Part shown: one piece after another, positions 17,891 to 26,597 of the stretch
How positions within the stretch are numbered: position 1 is the stretch's first letter
Layout: the number at the start of each line of letters is the position of its first letter
NCBI RefSeq assembly: GCF_025446935.1
Contig: NZ_JAOEGN010000006.1
Span: forward strand, 47,889-111,888
Direction: 5' to 3'
Source of the DNA: Paracholeplasma vituli
Lineage (GTDB): Bacteria; Bacillota_I; Bacilli_A; Acholeplasmatales; UBA5453
DNA length: 64,000 nucleotides
Made by a program: the position numbers and the translations under genes
Notes under the pieces: generated by a model
Databases searched by the model: none
The model's input: only the letters and a program-made list of their open reading frames with translations
Told to the model about the DNA's origin: nothing

Positions 17891-17918
17891 TTGCATTTCA
17901 CTCAATTTATGTTAAAAT
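17891..17918 (+). promoter_or_regulatory. rpsO promoter
   Basis: TTGCAT (17891-17896), 16-base spacer, extended -10 TGTTAAAAT with TAAAAT at 17913-17918. Confidence 0.6.
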
Positions 17919-17924
17919 GTTAAT

Positions 17925-17980
17925 GGCGTTGACAAGGATTATGGGTGCCTCCTAGTCTTTAGTTAAACGAGAAAGGGATA
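17925..17980 (+). promoter_or_regulatory. structured rpsO leader, possible S15 autoregulatory site
   Basis: Between promoter and start a hairpin GACAAGGA (17931-17938) pairs with TCCTAGTC (17950-17957) with one mismatch and an eleven-base loop. S15 is known to repress its own mRNA through leader structures in several bacteria. The match here is only positional. Confidence 0.35.
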
Positions 17981-17986
17981 AAAAAC

Positions 17987-18256
17987 ATGGCAATTACAAA
18001 AGAAAAGAAGCAAGCGCTTATCAAAGATTTCCAAATCAATGATAAAGACACAGGATCTGCACAAGTTCAAATCGCAGTCCTAACCGAAGAAATCAACCAA
18101 TTGAATGCTCACTTAGCTATTCATACACACGATTTCCATTCGAAACGCGGCCTATTCCAAAAGATTGGTCAACGTAAGAGATTATTAGCTTACCTAAAGA
18201 AAGCTGATTTAGTCGCTTACACTGCTTTGATTGAAAAACTCAATCTACGTGGCTAA
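17987..18256 (+). CDS. rpsO: 30S ribosomal protein S15
   Basis: 89 residues, the normal length. The S15 blocks 'DTGSAQVQIAVLTEEI', 'HTHDFHSKRGL' and 'RKRLLAYLKK' are all present. S15 binds 16S rRNA helices 20-22 early in 30S assembly. It stands between darA and pnp with its own promoter and terminator; rpsO-pnp is an ancient gene pair. Confidence 0.97.
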   Translation: MAITKEKKQALIKDFQINDKDTGSAQVQIAVLTEEINQLNAHLAIHTHDFHSKRGLFQKIGQRKRLLAYLKKADLVAYTALIEKLNLRG

Positions 18257-18285
18257 AAGATTGCGAAAGCAATCTTTTTTTTACT
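18256..18285 (+). terminator. rpsO terminator
   Basis: Stem AAAGATTGC, GAAA tetraloop, GCAATCTTT and a T8 run. Confidence 0.9.
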
Positions 18286-18313
18286 AGTAAACAAGCCCTA
18301 TTTGGTGTATAAT
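18285..18313 (+). promoter_or_regulatory. pnp promoter
   Basis: Consensus -10 TATAAT at 18308-18313; the -35 (TAGTAA, 18285-18290, 17-base spacer) is poor. A 54-base AT-rich leader precedes the AAGGAG box of pnp. Confidence 0.5.
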
Positions 18314-18372
18314 GATTAAGGCATACATATATAAATAGATAGAAAATATAAAATGAAGGAGATTTTTATATT

Positions 18373-20505
18373 ATGAGCGAAAAACGAATTTATGAAACGG
18401 TCATTGGTGGCCGTACGCTAAGAGTCGAAATCGGCGAATTAGCTAAACAAGCCAACGCTGCTGCGATGCTTTATTACGGAGATTCAGCAGTATTATCTGT
18501 AGCGGTTGCAAAAGACACTGCATCCACACAAGACTTTTTCCCACTAACTGTGCTATATCAAGAAAAACTATACGCAGCTGGTAAAATCCCTGGCGGATTC
18601 CTAAGACGTGAAGGACGTCCATCCGAACACGAAACCCTAACCTCCCGTTTAATTGACAGACCAATCCGTCCATTATTCCCAGATGGTTACCGAAACGAAG
18701 TTCAAATCATCAATACCGTTATGTCATCTGATCATGACGCAACCCCAGAAATGACTGCGTTAATTGGTTCATCCTTAACTTTGATGATTTCAAATATTCC
18801 ATTTAAAATGGGTGTTGCAGGTGTGATCGTAGGTCGCATCAATGGCAAACTTATCATCAACCCAACAGTTGCTGAAATGGAACAAAGCGACATCGACTTA
18901 ACCGTTGCAGGTACTAAAGAAGCCATCAACATGGTTGAAGCAGGCGCAAAACAAGTTTCTGAAGAAGATATGTTAGCAGCCTTAATGTTTGGTCATGCTG
19001 AAATCAAGAAGATTGTAGAATTCCAAGAGATGATTCAAAAAGAACTTGGTAAAGAAAAGGCTTCGTTCGAAGTATTTGAAGCAGATAAAGACATTGAAAA
19101 AGCAGTTAAAGCTTTTGCAGAAGCACGCTTAGTCGAAGCTGTATCTGTTAAAGGTAAACACGAAAGACAACACGCAATTGACGTGATTGTTGAAGAAACA
19201 ATTGAAAAATTTGGCAATAAGGCGTTCTTTAAAGACGTTGAAGGGGTTAAAGTATTTGACTCAGAAGCCAAAGATCTCTATATGAAATCTGTAAAGATGA
19301 CGCTTGAAAACATCGAAATTGATGAAGTTAGACGCCTCATTACCGAAGATAAAGTAAGACCAGATGGTCGTAAAGTGAATGAAATTCGTCCACTTTCAAG
19401 CCGTGTCGATGTACTCCCTCGTGTTCACGGGTCTGCATTGTTCACACGTGGTCAAACCCAAGCATTATCTATCACAACTTTAGGTTCCTTAGGTGAAAAC
19501 CAAATTATTGATGGTCTATCCCCTGAAGATTCTAAGCGCTTTATGTTACATTATAACTTCCCACAATTCTCAGTTGGTGAAACTGGACGTTACGGTTCAC
19601 CTGGTCGTCGTGAAATTGGTCACGGTGCGCTTGGTGAAAGAGCGATACTTCAAGTATTACCAAATGAAGAAGAATTCCCATACACAATCCGTGTGGTTTC
19701 AGAAATCCTTGAATCAAACGGTTCAACCTCACAGGCTTCCATCTGTGCCGGTGTTATGAGCTTAATGGCTGCTGGTGTTCCATTAAAGGCCCCTGTTGCA
19801 GGGATTGCGATGGGCTTAATTAAAAAAGGTGAAGCATATACCATCCTATCCGATATCCAAGGCTTAGAAGACCACTTCGGCGATATGGACTTTAAAGTTG
19901 CTGGTACAAAGGACGGTATTACAGCACTTCAAATGGACATCAAGATTGATGGACTAACTGAAGACATCCTAAGAGAAGCTTTAGCACAAGCTAAAGAAGG
20001 TCGCTTAGAAATCTTGAATCACATGTTACAAACCATTCCTACAGTTCGTGAAGACTTATCTCCATACGCTCCAAAAGTAGTCATGATGAAGATTAATCCG
20101 GATAAGATTCGTGACGTGATTGGTGCCGGTGGTAAGATTATTAGCCAAATCATCGAGGATTGCAACCAAGTGAAGATTGATATCGAACAAGATGGTCGCG
20201 TATTCATTATGCACTCTGACATGCAATGGATTAAGAAAGCTAAAGCGATGATTGAAAACTTGACTCGTCAAGCTGAAATCGGCAAGATTTATGAAGGTAC
20301 TGTAGTTCGTATCGAAAAATTCGGCTGCTTCGTAGAATTATGGAAAGGCACAGAAGGCCTCGTTCACATTTCAAAGTTAGCTAAAGAACGCGTTGAAAAA
20401 GTCGAAGGTATCGTCTCTGTCGGTGATGTCATCCTTGTTAAATGCATCGGTATCGACGATAAAGGCCGTATTGATTTATCTAGAAAAGACGCTTTAGAAC
20501 AATAA
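18373..20505 (+). CDS. pnp: polyribonucleotide nucleotidyltransferase (PNPase)
   Basis: 710-residue PNPase, the 3'-5' phosphorolytic exoribonuclease of mRNA decay. Two RNase PH domains are visible (the second contains '[17 protein letters not shown]' and '[19 protein letters not shown]'), separated by an all-helical domain. They are followed by a KH domain ('[16 protein letters not shown]', about 570-585) and an S1 domain ('[20 protein letters not shown]', about 635-700). Length and motifs are complete. A terminator follows and the Smr-family gene comes directly after it. Confidence 0.97.
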   Translation: MSEKRIYETVIGGRTLRVEIGELAKQANAAAMLYYGDSAVLSVAVAKDTASTQDFFPLTVLYQEKLYAAGKIPGGFLRREGRPSEHETLTSRLIDRPIRPLFPDGYRNEVQIINTVMSSDHDATPEMTALIGSSLTLMISNIPFKMGVAGVIVGRINGKLIINPTVAEMEQSDIDLTVAGTKEAINMVEAGAKQVSEEDMLAALMFGHAEIKKIVEFQEMIQKELGKEKASFEVFEADKDIEKAVKAFAEARLVEAVSVKGKHERQHAIDVIVEETIEKFGNKAFFKDVEGVKVFDSEAKDLYMKSVKMTLENIEIDEVRRLITEDKVRPDGRKVNEIRPLSSRVDVLPRVHGSALFTRGQTQALSITTLGSLGENQIIDGLSPEDSKRFMLHYNFPQFSVGETGRYGSPGRREIGHGALGERAILQVLPNEEEFPYTIRVVSEILESNGSTSQASICAGVMSLMAAGVPLKAPVAGIAMGLIKKGEAYTILSDIQGLEDHFGDMDFKVAGTKDGITALQMDIKIDGLTEDILREALAQAKEGRLEILNHMLQTIPTVREDLSPYAPKVVMMKINPDKIRDVIGAGGKIISQIIEDCNQVKIDIEQDGRVFIMHSDMQWIKKAKAMIENLTRQAEIGKIYEGTVVRIEKFGCFVELWKGTEGLVHISKLAKERVEKVEGIVSVGDVILVKCIGIDDKGRIDLSRKDALEQ

Positions 20506-20513
20506 AAAATAAG

Positions 20514-20538
20514 AAAAGATGCTTTGGCATCTTTTTTA
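20514..20538 (+). terminator. pnp terminator
   Basis: AAAAGATGC-TTTG-GCATCTTTTTT hairpin directly after the pnp stop. It lies only about ten bases before the next start codon, so partial read-through may feed the Smr gene. Confidence 0.8.
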
Positions 20539-20548
20539 ATAGGAGTCT

Positions 20549-20887
20549 ATGATGATTACAATTGATATCAAATCCGATAAACCTTTAGTTTCCGTTGCAA
20601 GTGCACGTCTATTGAATGGTATCCGTATTCACAAAAATGAAAAAGTCATAAAAATTATCCATGGATATGGTTCAACAGGTGTTGGTGGTAAGATTAAACA
20701 AATGGTTCACACTACTTTAGAAACACTAAAGGCTCAACATCAAATCCAAGATTACATACCAGGAGAAGCATTGGTTTCCTTTATGGGCTACGCGGATCTC
20801 ATACAAAAATATAAGCCATTAATTCAAACTGATTCGGACTATCGAAAAGGCAATGATGGTATCACATATATCTTTATTAAACCTTGA
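20549..20887 (+). CDS. stand-alone Smr-domain protein
   Basis: 112 residues. 'VIKIIHGYGSTGVGGKIK' (about 31-48) is the core HGxGxxG motif of the Smr domain, and the N-terminal 'ITIDIKSDKP' strand matches a small Firmicutes Smr family. The usual LDLHG motif of MutS2 Smr domains is not present at the N-terminus. Smr domains are endonucleases acting on RNA or branched DNA, some on mRNA in stalled ribosomes. The neighbouring pnp gene would fit an RNA role (inference). The second ATG (20552) is better spaced, seven bases from AGGAG; the first is only four bases away. Confidence 0.75.
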   Translation: MMITIDIKSDKPLVSVASARLLNGIRIHKNEKVIKIIHGYGSTGVGGKIKQMVHTTLETLKAQHQIQDYIPGEALVSFMGYADLIQKYKPLIQTDSDYRKGNDGITYIFIKP

Positions 20888-20912
20888 CATTTAGTCGAAT
20901 ATGCTATAGAAT
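20884..20912 (+). promoter_or_regulatory. rnpB promoter
   Basis: Perfect -35 TTGACA (20884-20889), 17-base spacer, -10 TAGAAT (20907-20912). The predicted start at about 20919 coincides with the first paired base of the RNase P RNA. Confidence 0.8.
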
Positions 20913-20918
20913 TAATGA

Positions 20919-21262
20919 CGTCAATTGAAGGTAATCGAGCCGGGTAACCGGTTAGGAAAGTCCATGCTAGCACAGTCTGCGATGACTGTAGTGTTTGTGC
21001 CTAAGGAAAGAATAACTTAGGATACACGAAAGTGTAATGGCGGGTAGGGTCACTAAAGGTAACTATGTGATTCCCCATAACGTGCCACAGAAACGAGTCA
21101 ATTGGAAACGATTGAATGAAACGCGGTAAACCCCACAAGCTAGTAACCCAAATTTTGGTAGGGGCACCTGAAACACATAAATGAATGTAGTTTCGGGCTA
21201 TCACTAGAGATAAATGATTACACTCGAAAGAGAACAGAACATGGCTTATGCAAATTGACCCC
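20919..21262 (+). ncRNA. rnpB: RNase P RNA (bacterial B type)
   Basis: Conserved elements occur in order: 'TTAGGAAAGTCCATGCTAGC' (20951-20970), 'CGCGGTAAACCCC', 'AACCCAAATTTTGGTAGGGG' and 'ACAGAACATGGCTTA' near the 3' end. The 5' GTCAATTG and 3' CAAATTGAC form the terminal P1 helix. The order and the 'CCCAAATTTTGGTAGGGG' block match the Bacillus (type B) RNA. It is the catalytic subunit that matures tRNA 5' ends; the protein partner rnpA is not in this window. It has its own promoter and terminator. Confidence 0.95.
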
Positions 21263-21270
21263 TTTTAAAG

Positions 21271-21298
21271 AAAGAGACCAAGCAATTGGTCTTTTTTG
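21271..21298 (+). terminator. rnpB terminator
   Basis: GACCAA-GCAA-TTGGTC stem-loop (21276-21291) followed by T6. Confidence 0.85.
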
Positions 21299-21310
21299 TT
21301 AAGTTTAGAT

Positions 21311-21341
21311 AAAAAAAATGCCATCTCGCGACAGCATTTTA
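21311..21341 (-). terminator. terminator of the FMN-binding lipoprotein gene
   Basis: On the minus strand AAAATGC and GCATTTT flank a TCGCGA core and are followed by T8. Confidence 0.75.
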
Positions 21342-21356
21342 GTTACTAAGTATTAA

Positions 21357-22313
21357 TTATTTGATGATTCCTTTGCCTACTGCACCGAAAAGGTTATCAA
21401 GTAGTGTGAAATATCCAGAAGTTTTGATTGTTACACCTGCTAATGCATCAACTTGGACGCCACCTTTAGCACCAGAACGATCTACTAGTGGATCAACTGA
21501 ACCATCCCAACCATTTGCATTAACATAATCAGTAATTAACTTGATTTGTTCATTCCATTCAAGAGTTGATTTTTGACCAGCGACTACTGACCAAGCACCA
21601 TTTGAATACGCATATTTAGGACCTACACCCTTCATACCGTATGCTGCACCAAGTTCTTGTTTAGTTTTAGCGTTCCATGCGAATGTACCAGCGTTAGCAT
21701 CTTTAGTAGCTTGACGAGTATCGATAACTAAATCTGAAACTTTACCTTTAGGAGATACGACCATTGATGCGAAATAGAAGTCTGTACCAGAGCAATATAC
21801 TGTTTGGAATTTTCCTTGTTTAGCTAATTCAACTGCAGCTTTTGCAACAGCAGTATAAGCATTCTTGATTGTAACACCAGCCATAGCATCAACTGCAAAT
21901 GCAGTTCCGATTGCTGTTCCGTCTAATGAATCAACACCGTTCTTTAATAGGTATTCTTCAATCTTAGCGGCTTGTTCGTACCATTCTAGTTGGCCTTCGG
22001 TTTTAGCCATACCATAATCGTCACCAAGTTCTTTTTTAGTCTTTGCGTTCCATGCCCATGAATAAGTAGTTACTGCAGCTTCACCTTCACCAGTTACTGT
22101 TGCAGTTCTCTTACCTTGACGAACGTCGATGTTGTATCCAGCGATTTTACCTTTTTCAATAGAAACAGTTACCATTGTAACTTGTGGTGCATTACTGCTA
22201 ACACCAAGTTCGAATGCTGTGAATTCGCCGTCTACTTTGAATTCTTTTTCTTTACAAGCAGACAAACCAAAAGCGGCTACTACTACAAGTAGTAATACCA
22301 AAATCTTTTTCAT
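21357..22313 (-). CDS. lipoprotein with two tandem FMN-binding domains
   Basis: 318 residues. A lipoprotein signal peptide ends in LSAC with Cys20 as lipidation site. Two homologous halves follow (about 26-160 and 170-310). Each contains a 'WNAKTK-ELG-YGM' block and ends in 'DAMAGVTIK' (Thr148) or 'DALAGVTIK' (Thr295). These resemble the FMN_bind flavinylation motif (Dxx[SGA]G[AV]T), where ApbE attaches FMN to Thr. Two such domains occur in the Listeria PplA lipoprotein of extracellular electron transfer. Function here is inferred; no ApbE or NADH dehydrogenase gene is visible in the window. Processing by LspA (10095) is expected. RBS GGAGGAAT precedes the ATG. Confidence 0.85.
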   Translation of the reverse strand: MKKILVLLLVVVAAFGLSACKEKEFKVDGEFTAFELGVSSNAPQVTMVTVSIEKGKIAGYNIDVRQGKRTATVTGEGEAAVTTYSWAWNAKTKKELGDDYGMAKTEGQLEWYEQAAKIEEYLLKNGVDSLDGTAIGTAFAVDAMAGVTIKNAYTAVAKAAVELAKQGKFQTVYCSGTDFYFASMVVSPKGKVSDLVIDTRQATKDANAGTFAWNAKTKQELGAAYGMKGVGPKYAYSNGAWSVVAGQKSTLEWNEQIKLITDYVNANGWDGSVDPLVDRSGAKGGVQVDALAGVTIKTSGYFTLLDNLFGAVGKGIIK

Positions 22314-22351
22314 TATTAAATTCCTCCTATGAATTGATTTTTTACACTTTA

Positions 22352-22380
22352 ATTATAATCTTATGTCAATCAAAATGCAA
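22352..22380 (-). promoter_or_regulatory. promoter of the FMN-binding lipoprotein gene
   Basis: Minus-strand TTGCAT (22375-22380), 17-base spacer, TATAAT (22352-22357). Confidence 0.75.
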
Positions 22381-22403
22381 TGACAAATTTTGTAATCGCC
22401 TTG

Positions 22404-22417
22404 TTAAAACGTTTTCA
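22404..22417. promoter_or_regulatory. cre-like palindrome between lipoprotein gene and lepA
   Basis: TTAAAACGTTTTCA differs by one base from TGAAAACGTTTTCA, a near-ideal CcpA binding site (cre). The same 16 bases TTAAAACGTTTTCACA recur upstream of parE at 44823. Binding protein not identified in the window. Confidence 0.45.
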
Positions 22418-22494
22418 CATTGACTAAATCTCCGTAAAATAAAATATCTTGCTAATAAGAGGTTAAAATGATAAAATTTTAACGTTAGAAAGTG

Positions 22495-24330
22495 ATGTGC
22501 ACCCCTTTGAATAGACAAGAAATATTAGACAGACAAAAACGAATCAGAAACTTCTCAATCATCGCTCATATTGACCACGGTAAATCCACCTTGGCTGACC
22601 GTATACTTGAACAAACTCAAACGTTAACTCAACGTGAAATGAAAGAGCAAATCCTCGATGGGATGGATCTCGAAAGAGAACGTGGTATTACCATTAAGTT
22701 AACCGCTGTTGAAATCCGTTATAAGGCAGAGGATGACGAAATCTATACATTCCACTTGATCGATACCCCAGGACATGTTGACTTCACCTATGAAGTCTCC
22801 CGTTCCCTCGCCGCCTGCGAAGGTGCGATTTTAGTCGTAGACGCAGCTCAAGGGATTCAAGCCCAAACGCTAGCAAACGTCCACTTAGCTTTACAAAACA
22901 ACCTAGAAATATTACCAGTAATCAATAAAATCGACTTACCAAGTGCTGATCCAGAAAAAGTGAGAACTGAAATCGAAGATGTCATCGGAATACCTGCTGA
23001 TCATGCGGTTTTAGCATCCGCAAAATCAGGTATTGGAATTAAAGCAATTATGGAGCAAATCGTTGCCCATGTTCCAGCACCTACAGGTTCGATTGATGAG
23101 CCCCTTCAAGCGTTAATTTTTGACTCCATTTTTGATGCCTATCGTGGGGTTATCCCATATATACGTATTAAAAATGGTATTGTTAAAAAGGGCGATATCA
23201 TTGAAATGATGAGCAATGGTGCCACCTATGAAGTAATTGAAGTTGGCGTTCATGCTCCAAGAGAAGAAAAACGTGACTTTCTAGCTGCTGGTGACGTCGG
23301 TTACTTAACTGCAGCTATTAAAAATATTGCGCACGTACGCGTGGGCGACACGATTACATTGAAGAATAACCGTGCTAAACAAGCTTTACCTGGTTATCGC
23401 AAATTAAATCCAGTTGTATTCTGTGGTTTATATCCAATTGATTCATCCAAGTTAAATGATCTAAAAGATGCCTTAGATAAACTTGCTTTAAATGATGCAT
23501 CCTTGGCATTTGAACCAGAAACTTCACAAGCCTTAGGTTTTGGCTTCAGAACCGGATTCCTCGGTTTACTTCATATGGAAGTCATCCAAGAACGTCTAGA
23601 CCGTGAGTTTGGTATTGAATTAATCGCGACAGCACCTTCGGTTATCTACCATGTGAATTTAACCAATGGCGATCAATTAGTCATCGATAACCCGTCCAAA
23701 TTACCAACACCACAGGAAATCGAATCGATTGAAGAACCTTACGTCATCGCAACCATCATGTGTCCTTCAGAATATGTAGGTGCTGTTATGGATTTAGCAC
23801 AACGTAAACGTGGTATTTTCATGGATATGAACTATCTCGATAAAACCAGAGTCATGATTCACTATGAATTACCATTATCTGAAATCGTTTATGACTTCTT
23901 TGATAAGTTAAAATCCTCAACCCGTGGTTACGCCTCTTTCGACTACGAGATCGGTACGTATAAAGAGTCTCGACTCCAAAAGATGGATATTCTATTGAAT
24001 GGTGAAATCGTGGATGCATTATCCCTAATCGTACACCGTGATTTTGCATACCAACGCGGTAAAGTTATCACTGAGAAACTGAAGGAATTGATTCCTCGTC
24101 AAATGTTTGAAATCCCAGTACAAGCTGCTGTCGGTAATAAAGTCATTGCGAGAGAAACCATTAAAGCTATGCGTAAAGACGTCTTAGCGAAATGTTATGG
24201 TGGCGATATCTCACGTAAACGTAAATTATTAGAAAAACAAAAAGAAGGTAAGAAGAAAATGAAAGCGGTTGGTTCGGTTGACGTTCCACAAGAAGCTTTC
24301 TTAGCCATCTTATCCAATTCCGAAGACTAA
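22495..24330 (+). CDS. lepA: translation elongation factor 4 (LepA)
   Basis: About 611 residues. The N-terminal GTPase has '[17 protein letters not shown]' (G1), 'RGITIK' (G2), 'DTPGHVDF' (G3) and 'NKIDL' (G4). The LepA-specific C-terminal domain includes '[20 protein letters not shown]'. LepA is a ribosomal GTPase linked to initiation or back-translocation. The start could be GTG at 22492 or ATG at 22495; neither has a strong Shine-Dalgarno box (only AGAAAG). A short palindrome and a four-codon reading frame precede it (see findings). Confidence 0.95.
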   Translation: MCTPLNRQEILDRQKRIRNFSIIAHIDHGKSTLADRILEQTQTLTQREMKEQILDGMDLERERGITIKLTAVEIRYKAEDDEIYTFHLIDTPGHVDFTYEVSRSLAACEGAILVVDAAQGIQAQTLANVHLALQNNLEILPVINKIDLPSADPEKVRTEIEDVIGIPADHAVLASAKSGIGIKAIMEQIVAHVPAPTGSIDEPLQALIFDSIFDAYRGVIPYIRIKNGIVKKGDIIEMMSNGATYEVIEVGVHAPREEKRDFLAAGDVGYLTAAIKNIAHVRVGDTITLKNNRAKQALPGYRKLNPVVFCGLYPIDSSKLNDLKDALDKLALNDASLAFEPETSQALGFGFRTGFLGLLHMEVIQERLDREFGIELIATAPSVIYHVNLTNGDQLVIDNPSKLPTPQEIESIEEPYVIATIMCPSEYVGAVMDLAQRKRGIFMDMNYLDKTRVMIHYELPLSEIVYDFFDKLKSSTRGYASFDYEIGTYKESRLQKMDILLNGEIVDALSLIVHRDFAYQRGKVITEKLKELIPRQMFEIPVQAAVGNKVIARETIKAMRKDVLAKCYGGDISRKRKLLEKQKEGKKKMKAVGSVDVPQEAFLAILSNSED

Positions 24331-24356
24331 CATCCTAAACGGGATGTTTTTTTTAT
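24329..24356 (+). terminator. lepA terminator
   Basis: ACATCC-TAAAC-GGGATGT stem followed by T8. Confidence 0.85.
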
Positions 24357-24629
24357 ATTTTGATATAATTTAATCAATAGTATATATATAAATCTACGTG
24401 GTTCTGTTTGATAATAATCCTCAATTGTTCATATTAATAATATAAAAATGTACTATTTTCATATATACAATCCATTGATAATTCACTATATAACCCCTAA
24501 AACACGCGATAAAATAGGTAGTAATAGATTCACGTATACATGTAAAATTCTACGCAATGTAAAAAACTAATTTAAATTTAATTTTATGTATATATGGAAA
24601 TATAAGATGAATGTTATAATCTATCTAGA
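24357..24629. other. AT-rich gene-free stretch
   Basis: Very AT-rich sequence between the lepA terminator and the araC fragment. No reading frame with a ribosome binding site, RNA signature or long repeat was found. Two TATAAT-like boxes (24615-24620, 24647-24652) are present, the second probably serving the araC fragment. Confidence 0.5.
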
Positions 24630-24652
24630 TGTAAGCGTTTTTATACTATAAT
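24630..24652 (+). promoter_or_regulatory. cre-like site overlapping a -10 box
   Basis: TGTAAGCGTTTTTA (24630-24643) matches the cre consensus TGWAANCGNTNWCA with one mismatch and is followed by TATAAT (24647-24652). Catabolite control of an original sugar-uptake operon would fit, but this is inference. Confidence 0.5.
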
Positions 24653-24670
24653 GAAGGTGAAGGTGAATTT

Positions 24671-24907
24671 ATGAACGCAATAGATAACCTGCTTGTAGCA
24701 AATTTCACGGAATTATCCTTGTTCGAATGTGGCCGAGAAAAGTGTAAACCCGATAAACGTATTTTGATGGATATTAAACCCAATCACATCTTTCATTTTG
24801 TTTTGTATGGATCTGGCGTATTCATTTTAAATGCAAAAAAATACTTTTTGAAAAAAGGAGATCTTTTTTACGTACCGCCTGGCTACACTGCGCAATATTA
24901 TCCATGA
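24671..24907 (+). pseudogene. truncated AraC-family regulator (N-terminal cupin part only)
   Basis: 78 codons that match the start of an AraC-type sugar-responsive regulator: the cupin-like sensor strands include 'HFVLYGSGVFILNAKKYFL' and 'KKGDLFYVPPGYTAQYYP'. Such proteins run to about 250-290 residues and end in a helix-turn-helix domain, which is absent. The reading frame ends in TGA exactly where homology to a permease begins in another frame. The start has a GAAGGTGAA box. It cannot bind DNA in the usual way and is best read as a remnant. Confidence 0.75.
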
Positions 24908-25380
24908 TTGCAATTTATTTCATTCTTAAATCATTGGGTTTAACAGATAGTTTATTGGCTTTAATCATTGTGTATTCTGCAAGTTCGGGACTGGGGTATT
25001 TAGTAGCAAAAGGCTTCTTTGATACCATTCCAAAATCGCTCGATGAAGCCGCAAGAATCGATGGGGCGACCCAATGGGATGTCTTTTGGAGAATCATCAT
25101 CCCACTATCTAAACCAATCATTGTGTATACCGTTTTATTGGCTTTCCTAGCACCATGTGTGGATTTCGTATTCGCGAATATCATCATGACCTCTCGCGAT
25201 ACCAATAAATTCAGGGTTGCGATTGGCTTATATAACATGCTTGGTCGTAACTTAGTCAATAATTATTTCTCTTTATTCACGGCTGGTGCAGTCATTGTGT
25301 CCATTCCGATTTCGGTGCTCTTCATATTTATGCAAAAGTTTTATGTCGAAGGTGTCACGGGTGGATCCGTTAAAGGTTAA
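24904..25380 (+). pseudogene. truncated sugar ABC transporter permease (MalG-like, C-terminal half)
   Basis: 158 codons corresponding to the C-terminal part of a MalG-type permease. The EAA loop 'DEAARIDGATQWDVFWRI' that contacts the ATPase is intact, and the end 'YVEGVTGGSVKG' is the standard MalG C-terminus. Full-length members have about 280 residues and six membrane segments; the first half is missing. The frame opens at an ATG inside the araC fragment's last codon, with no ribosome binding site of its own. No malE, malF or malK is adjacent, so it is very likely non-functional. Confidence 0.8.
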
Positions 25381-25406
25381 GCACTGATGTTCAGTGCTTT
25401 ATCTTT
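25379..25406 (+). terminator. terminator after the malG fragment
   Basis: AAGCACTGA-TGT-TCAGTGCTT hairpin with a T-rich tail; it begins within the stop codon. Confidence 0.8.
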
Positions 25407-25416
25407 GTAACTATAG

Positions 25417-25422
25417 TATAAT
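25417..25422 (+). promoter_or_regulatory. -10 box of the gal operon
   Basis: TATAAT 21 bases before the galK start codon; the matching -35 region is weak and lies in the preceding terminator. Confidence 0.45.
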
Positions 25423-25442
25423 TTGATTAGAAGGTGACTATT

Positions 25443-26597
25443 ATGGAACTGAAACCCGTTTTTGAACAAGTTTATCAAACCAAACCAGAACGACTTTATT
25501 ATTCGCCTGGTCGCGTTAATCTCATTGGTGAACACATCGACTATAATGGTGGATTGGTGTTCCCAGCAGCCATTTCGATTGGTACGTATGCAGCCATTCG
25601 TGAACGAAACGACCATACAATTCGATTTTATTCGTCAAACTTTAGTGATCAAGGCATCGTAACGGTCACTCTAGACGATTTAGCTTATCACCCTGGACAC
25701 GGATGGGTCAATTATGCAAAAGGTATCATCGACACGCTATTGAAACGAGGCTATCACATCCCGCACGGGTTAGATATTCTCATTGAAGGCAATTTACCAC
25801 CTACATCTGGTTTATCCTCTAGCGCTTCTCTAGAAGTATTAGTAGGTTATGTATTTTCCGATGTATTCGATTTAGAAATTTCTAGAGAAACCATTGCTTT
25901 AATTGGTCAAGAAGTTGAAAATAACTATATGGGGATGCATTGTGGTATTATGGATCAATTGATTATCGCAAAAGGTTTAGCGAATCAAGCGTTGATTATG
26001 AATACGAAAACTTTAGCCACCAAACCTGTGAACGCTTCATTCGATGGGTATACTTGGGTAATCATGAATACCAATTATAAACGTAAGAATACCGATTCAA
26101 AATATAATGAACGCGTGGCGGAATGCCAGGCGGTATTAAAACGGGTTCAAACTCATGTGACTGTTGAAACCCTTTGTGAAATTACCCCTCTACAGTTTGA
26201 ATCTCTCCAATACTTGATTGAAGACCCAATTTTAGTAAAACGTTTTAAACACGTTGTCACTGAACAAGCACGTGTCATTGAGGCTGAAAAGCGTATGGCC
26301 GAAATGGACGCTAAAGGGTTTGGAGCATTACTAAACGCCTCTCATGCATCTCTCAAAAACGATTATGAAGTGACTGGTTTACACCTTGATGTCCTCGTTG
26401 AAGGGGCCATTAAAGCCGGGGCTATTGGATCAAGAGTCACTGGAGCGGGCTTTGGTGGGTGTGCGATTGCTCTCGTACCAAACCCATCCTTAAAGCAGTT
26501 TGAAACCCTCGTGAAAGCTCACTATATTGAAAAAACTGGTCTAACCCCTGCCTTTTACGATGTTTTATTTACAGATGGGGTGAAGCGCATTGAATAG
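25443..26597 (+). CDS. galK: galactokinase
   Basis: 384-residue GHMP-family kinase that phosphorylates galactose at C1. The galactokinase signature 'GRVNLIGEHIDYNGG' is at about 23-37; the usual Thr in GEHTDY is Ile here. The ATP-binding motif 'PPTSGLSSSASLEV' and the C-terminal 'GSRVTGAGFGGCAIAL' are intact. The ATG at 25443 follows AAGGTGA by five bases; the GTG at 25434 is inside that box. First gene of galK-galM-galT, overlapping galM by eight bases. Confidence 0.95.
   Translation: MELKPVFEQVYQTKPERLYYSPGRVNLIGEHIDYNGGLVFPAAISIGTYAAIRERNDHTIRFYSSNFSDQGIVTVTLDDLAYHPGHGWVNYAKGIIDTLLKRGYHIPHGLDILIEGNLPPTSGLSSSASLEVLVGYVFSDVFDLEISRETIALIGQEVENNYMGMHCGIMDQLIIAKGLANQALIMNTKTLATKPVNASFDGYTWVIMNTNYKRKNTDSKYNERVAECQAVLKRVQTHVTVETLCEITPLQFESLQYLIEDPILVKRFKHVVTEQARVIEAEKRMAEMDAKGFGALLNASHASLKNDYEVTGLHLDVLVEGAIKAGAIGSRVTGAGFGGCAIALVPNPSLKQFETLVKAHYIEKTGLTPAFYDVLFTDGVKRIE

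Noticed and set aside
21001..21204. Minus-strand open reading frame of 67 codons
   Set aside because: It lies entirely antisense to the RNase P RNA, has no family similarity and no separate promoter; it is a chance frame.
24671..25380. A single fused regulator-permease protein
   Set aside because: The two parts are in different frames and separated by a TGA stop, so no fusion protein can be made.
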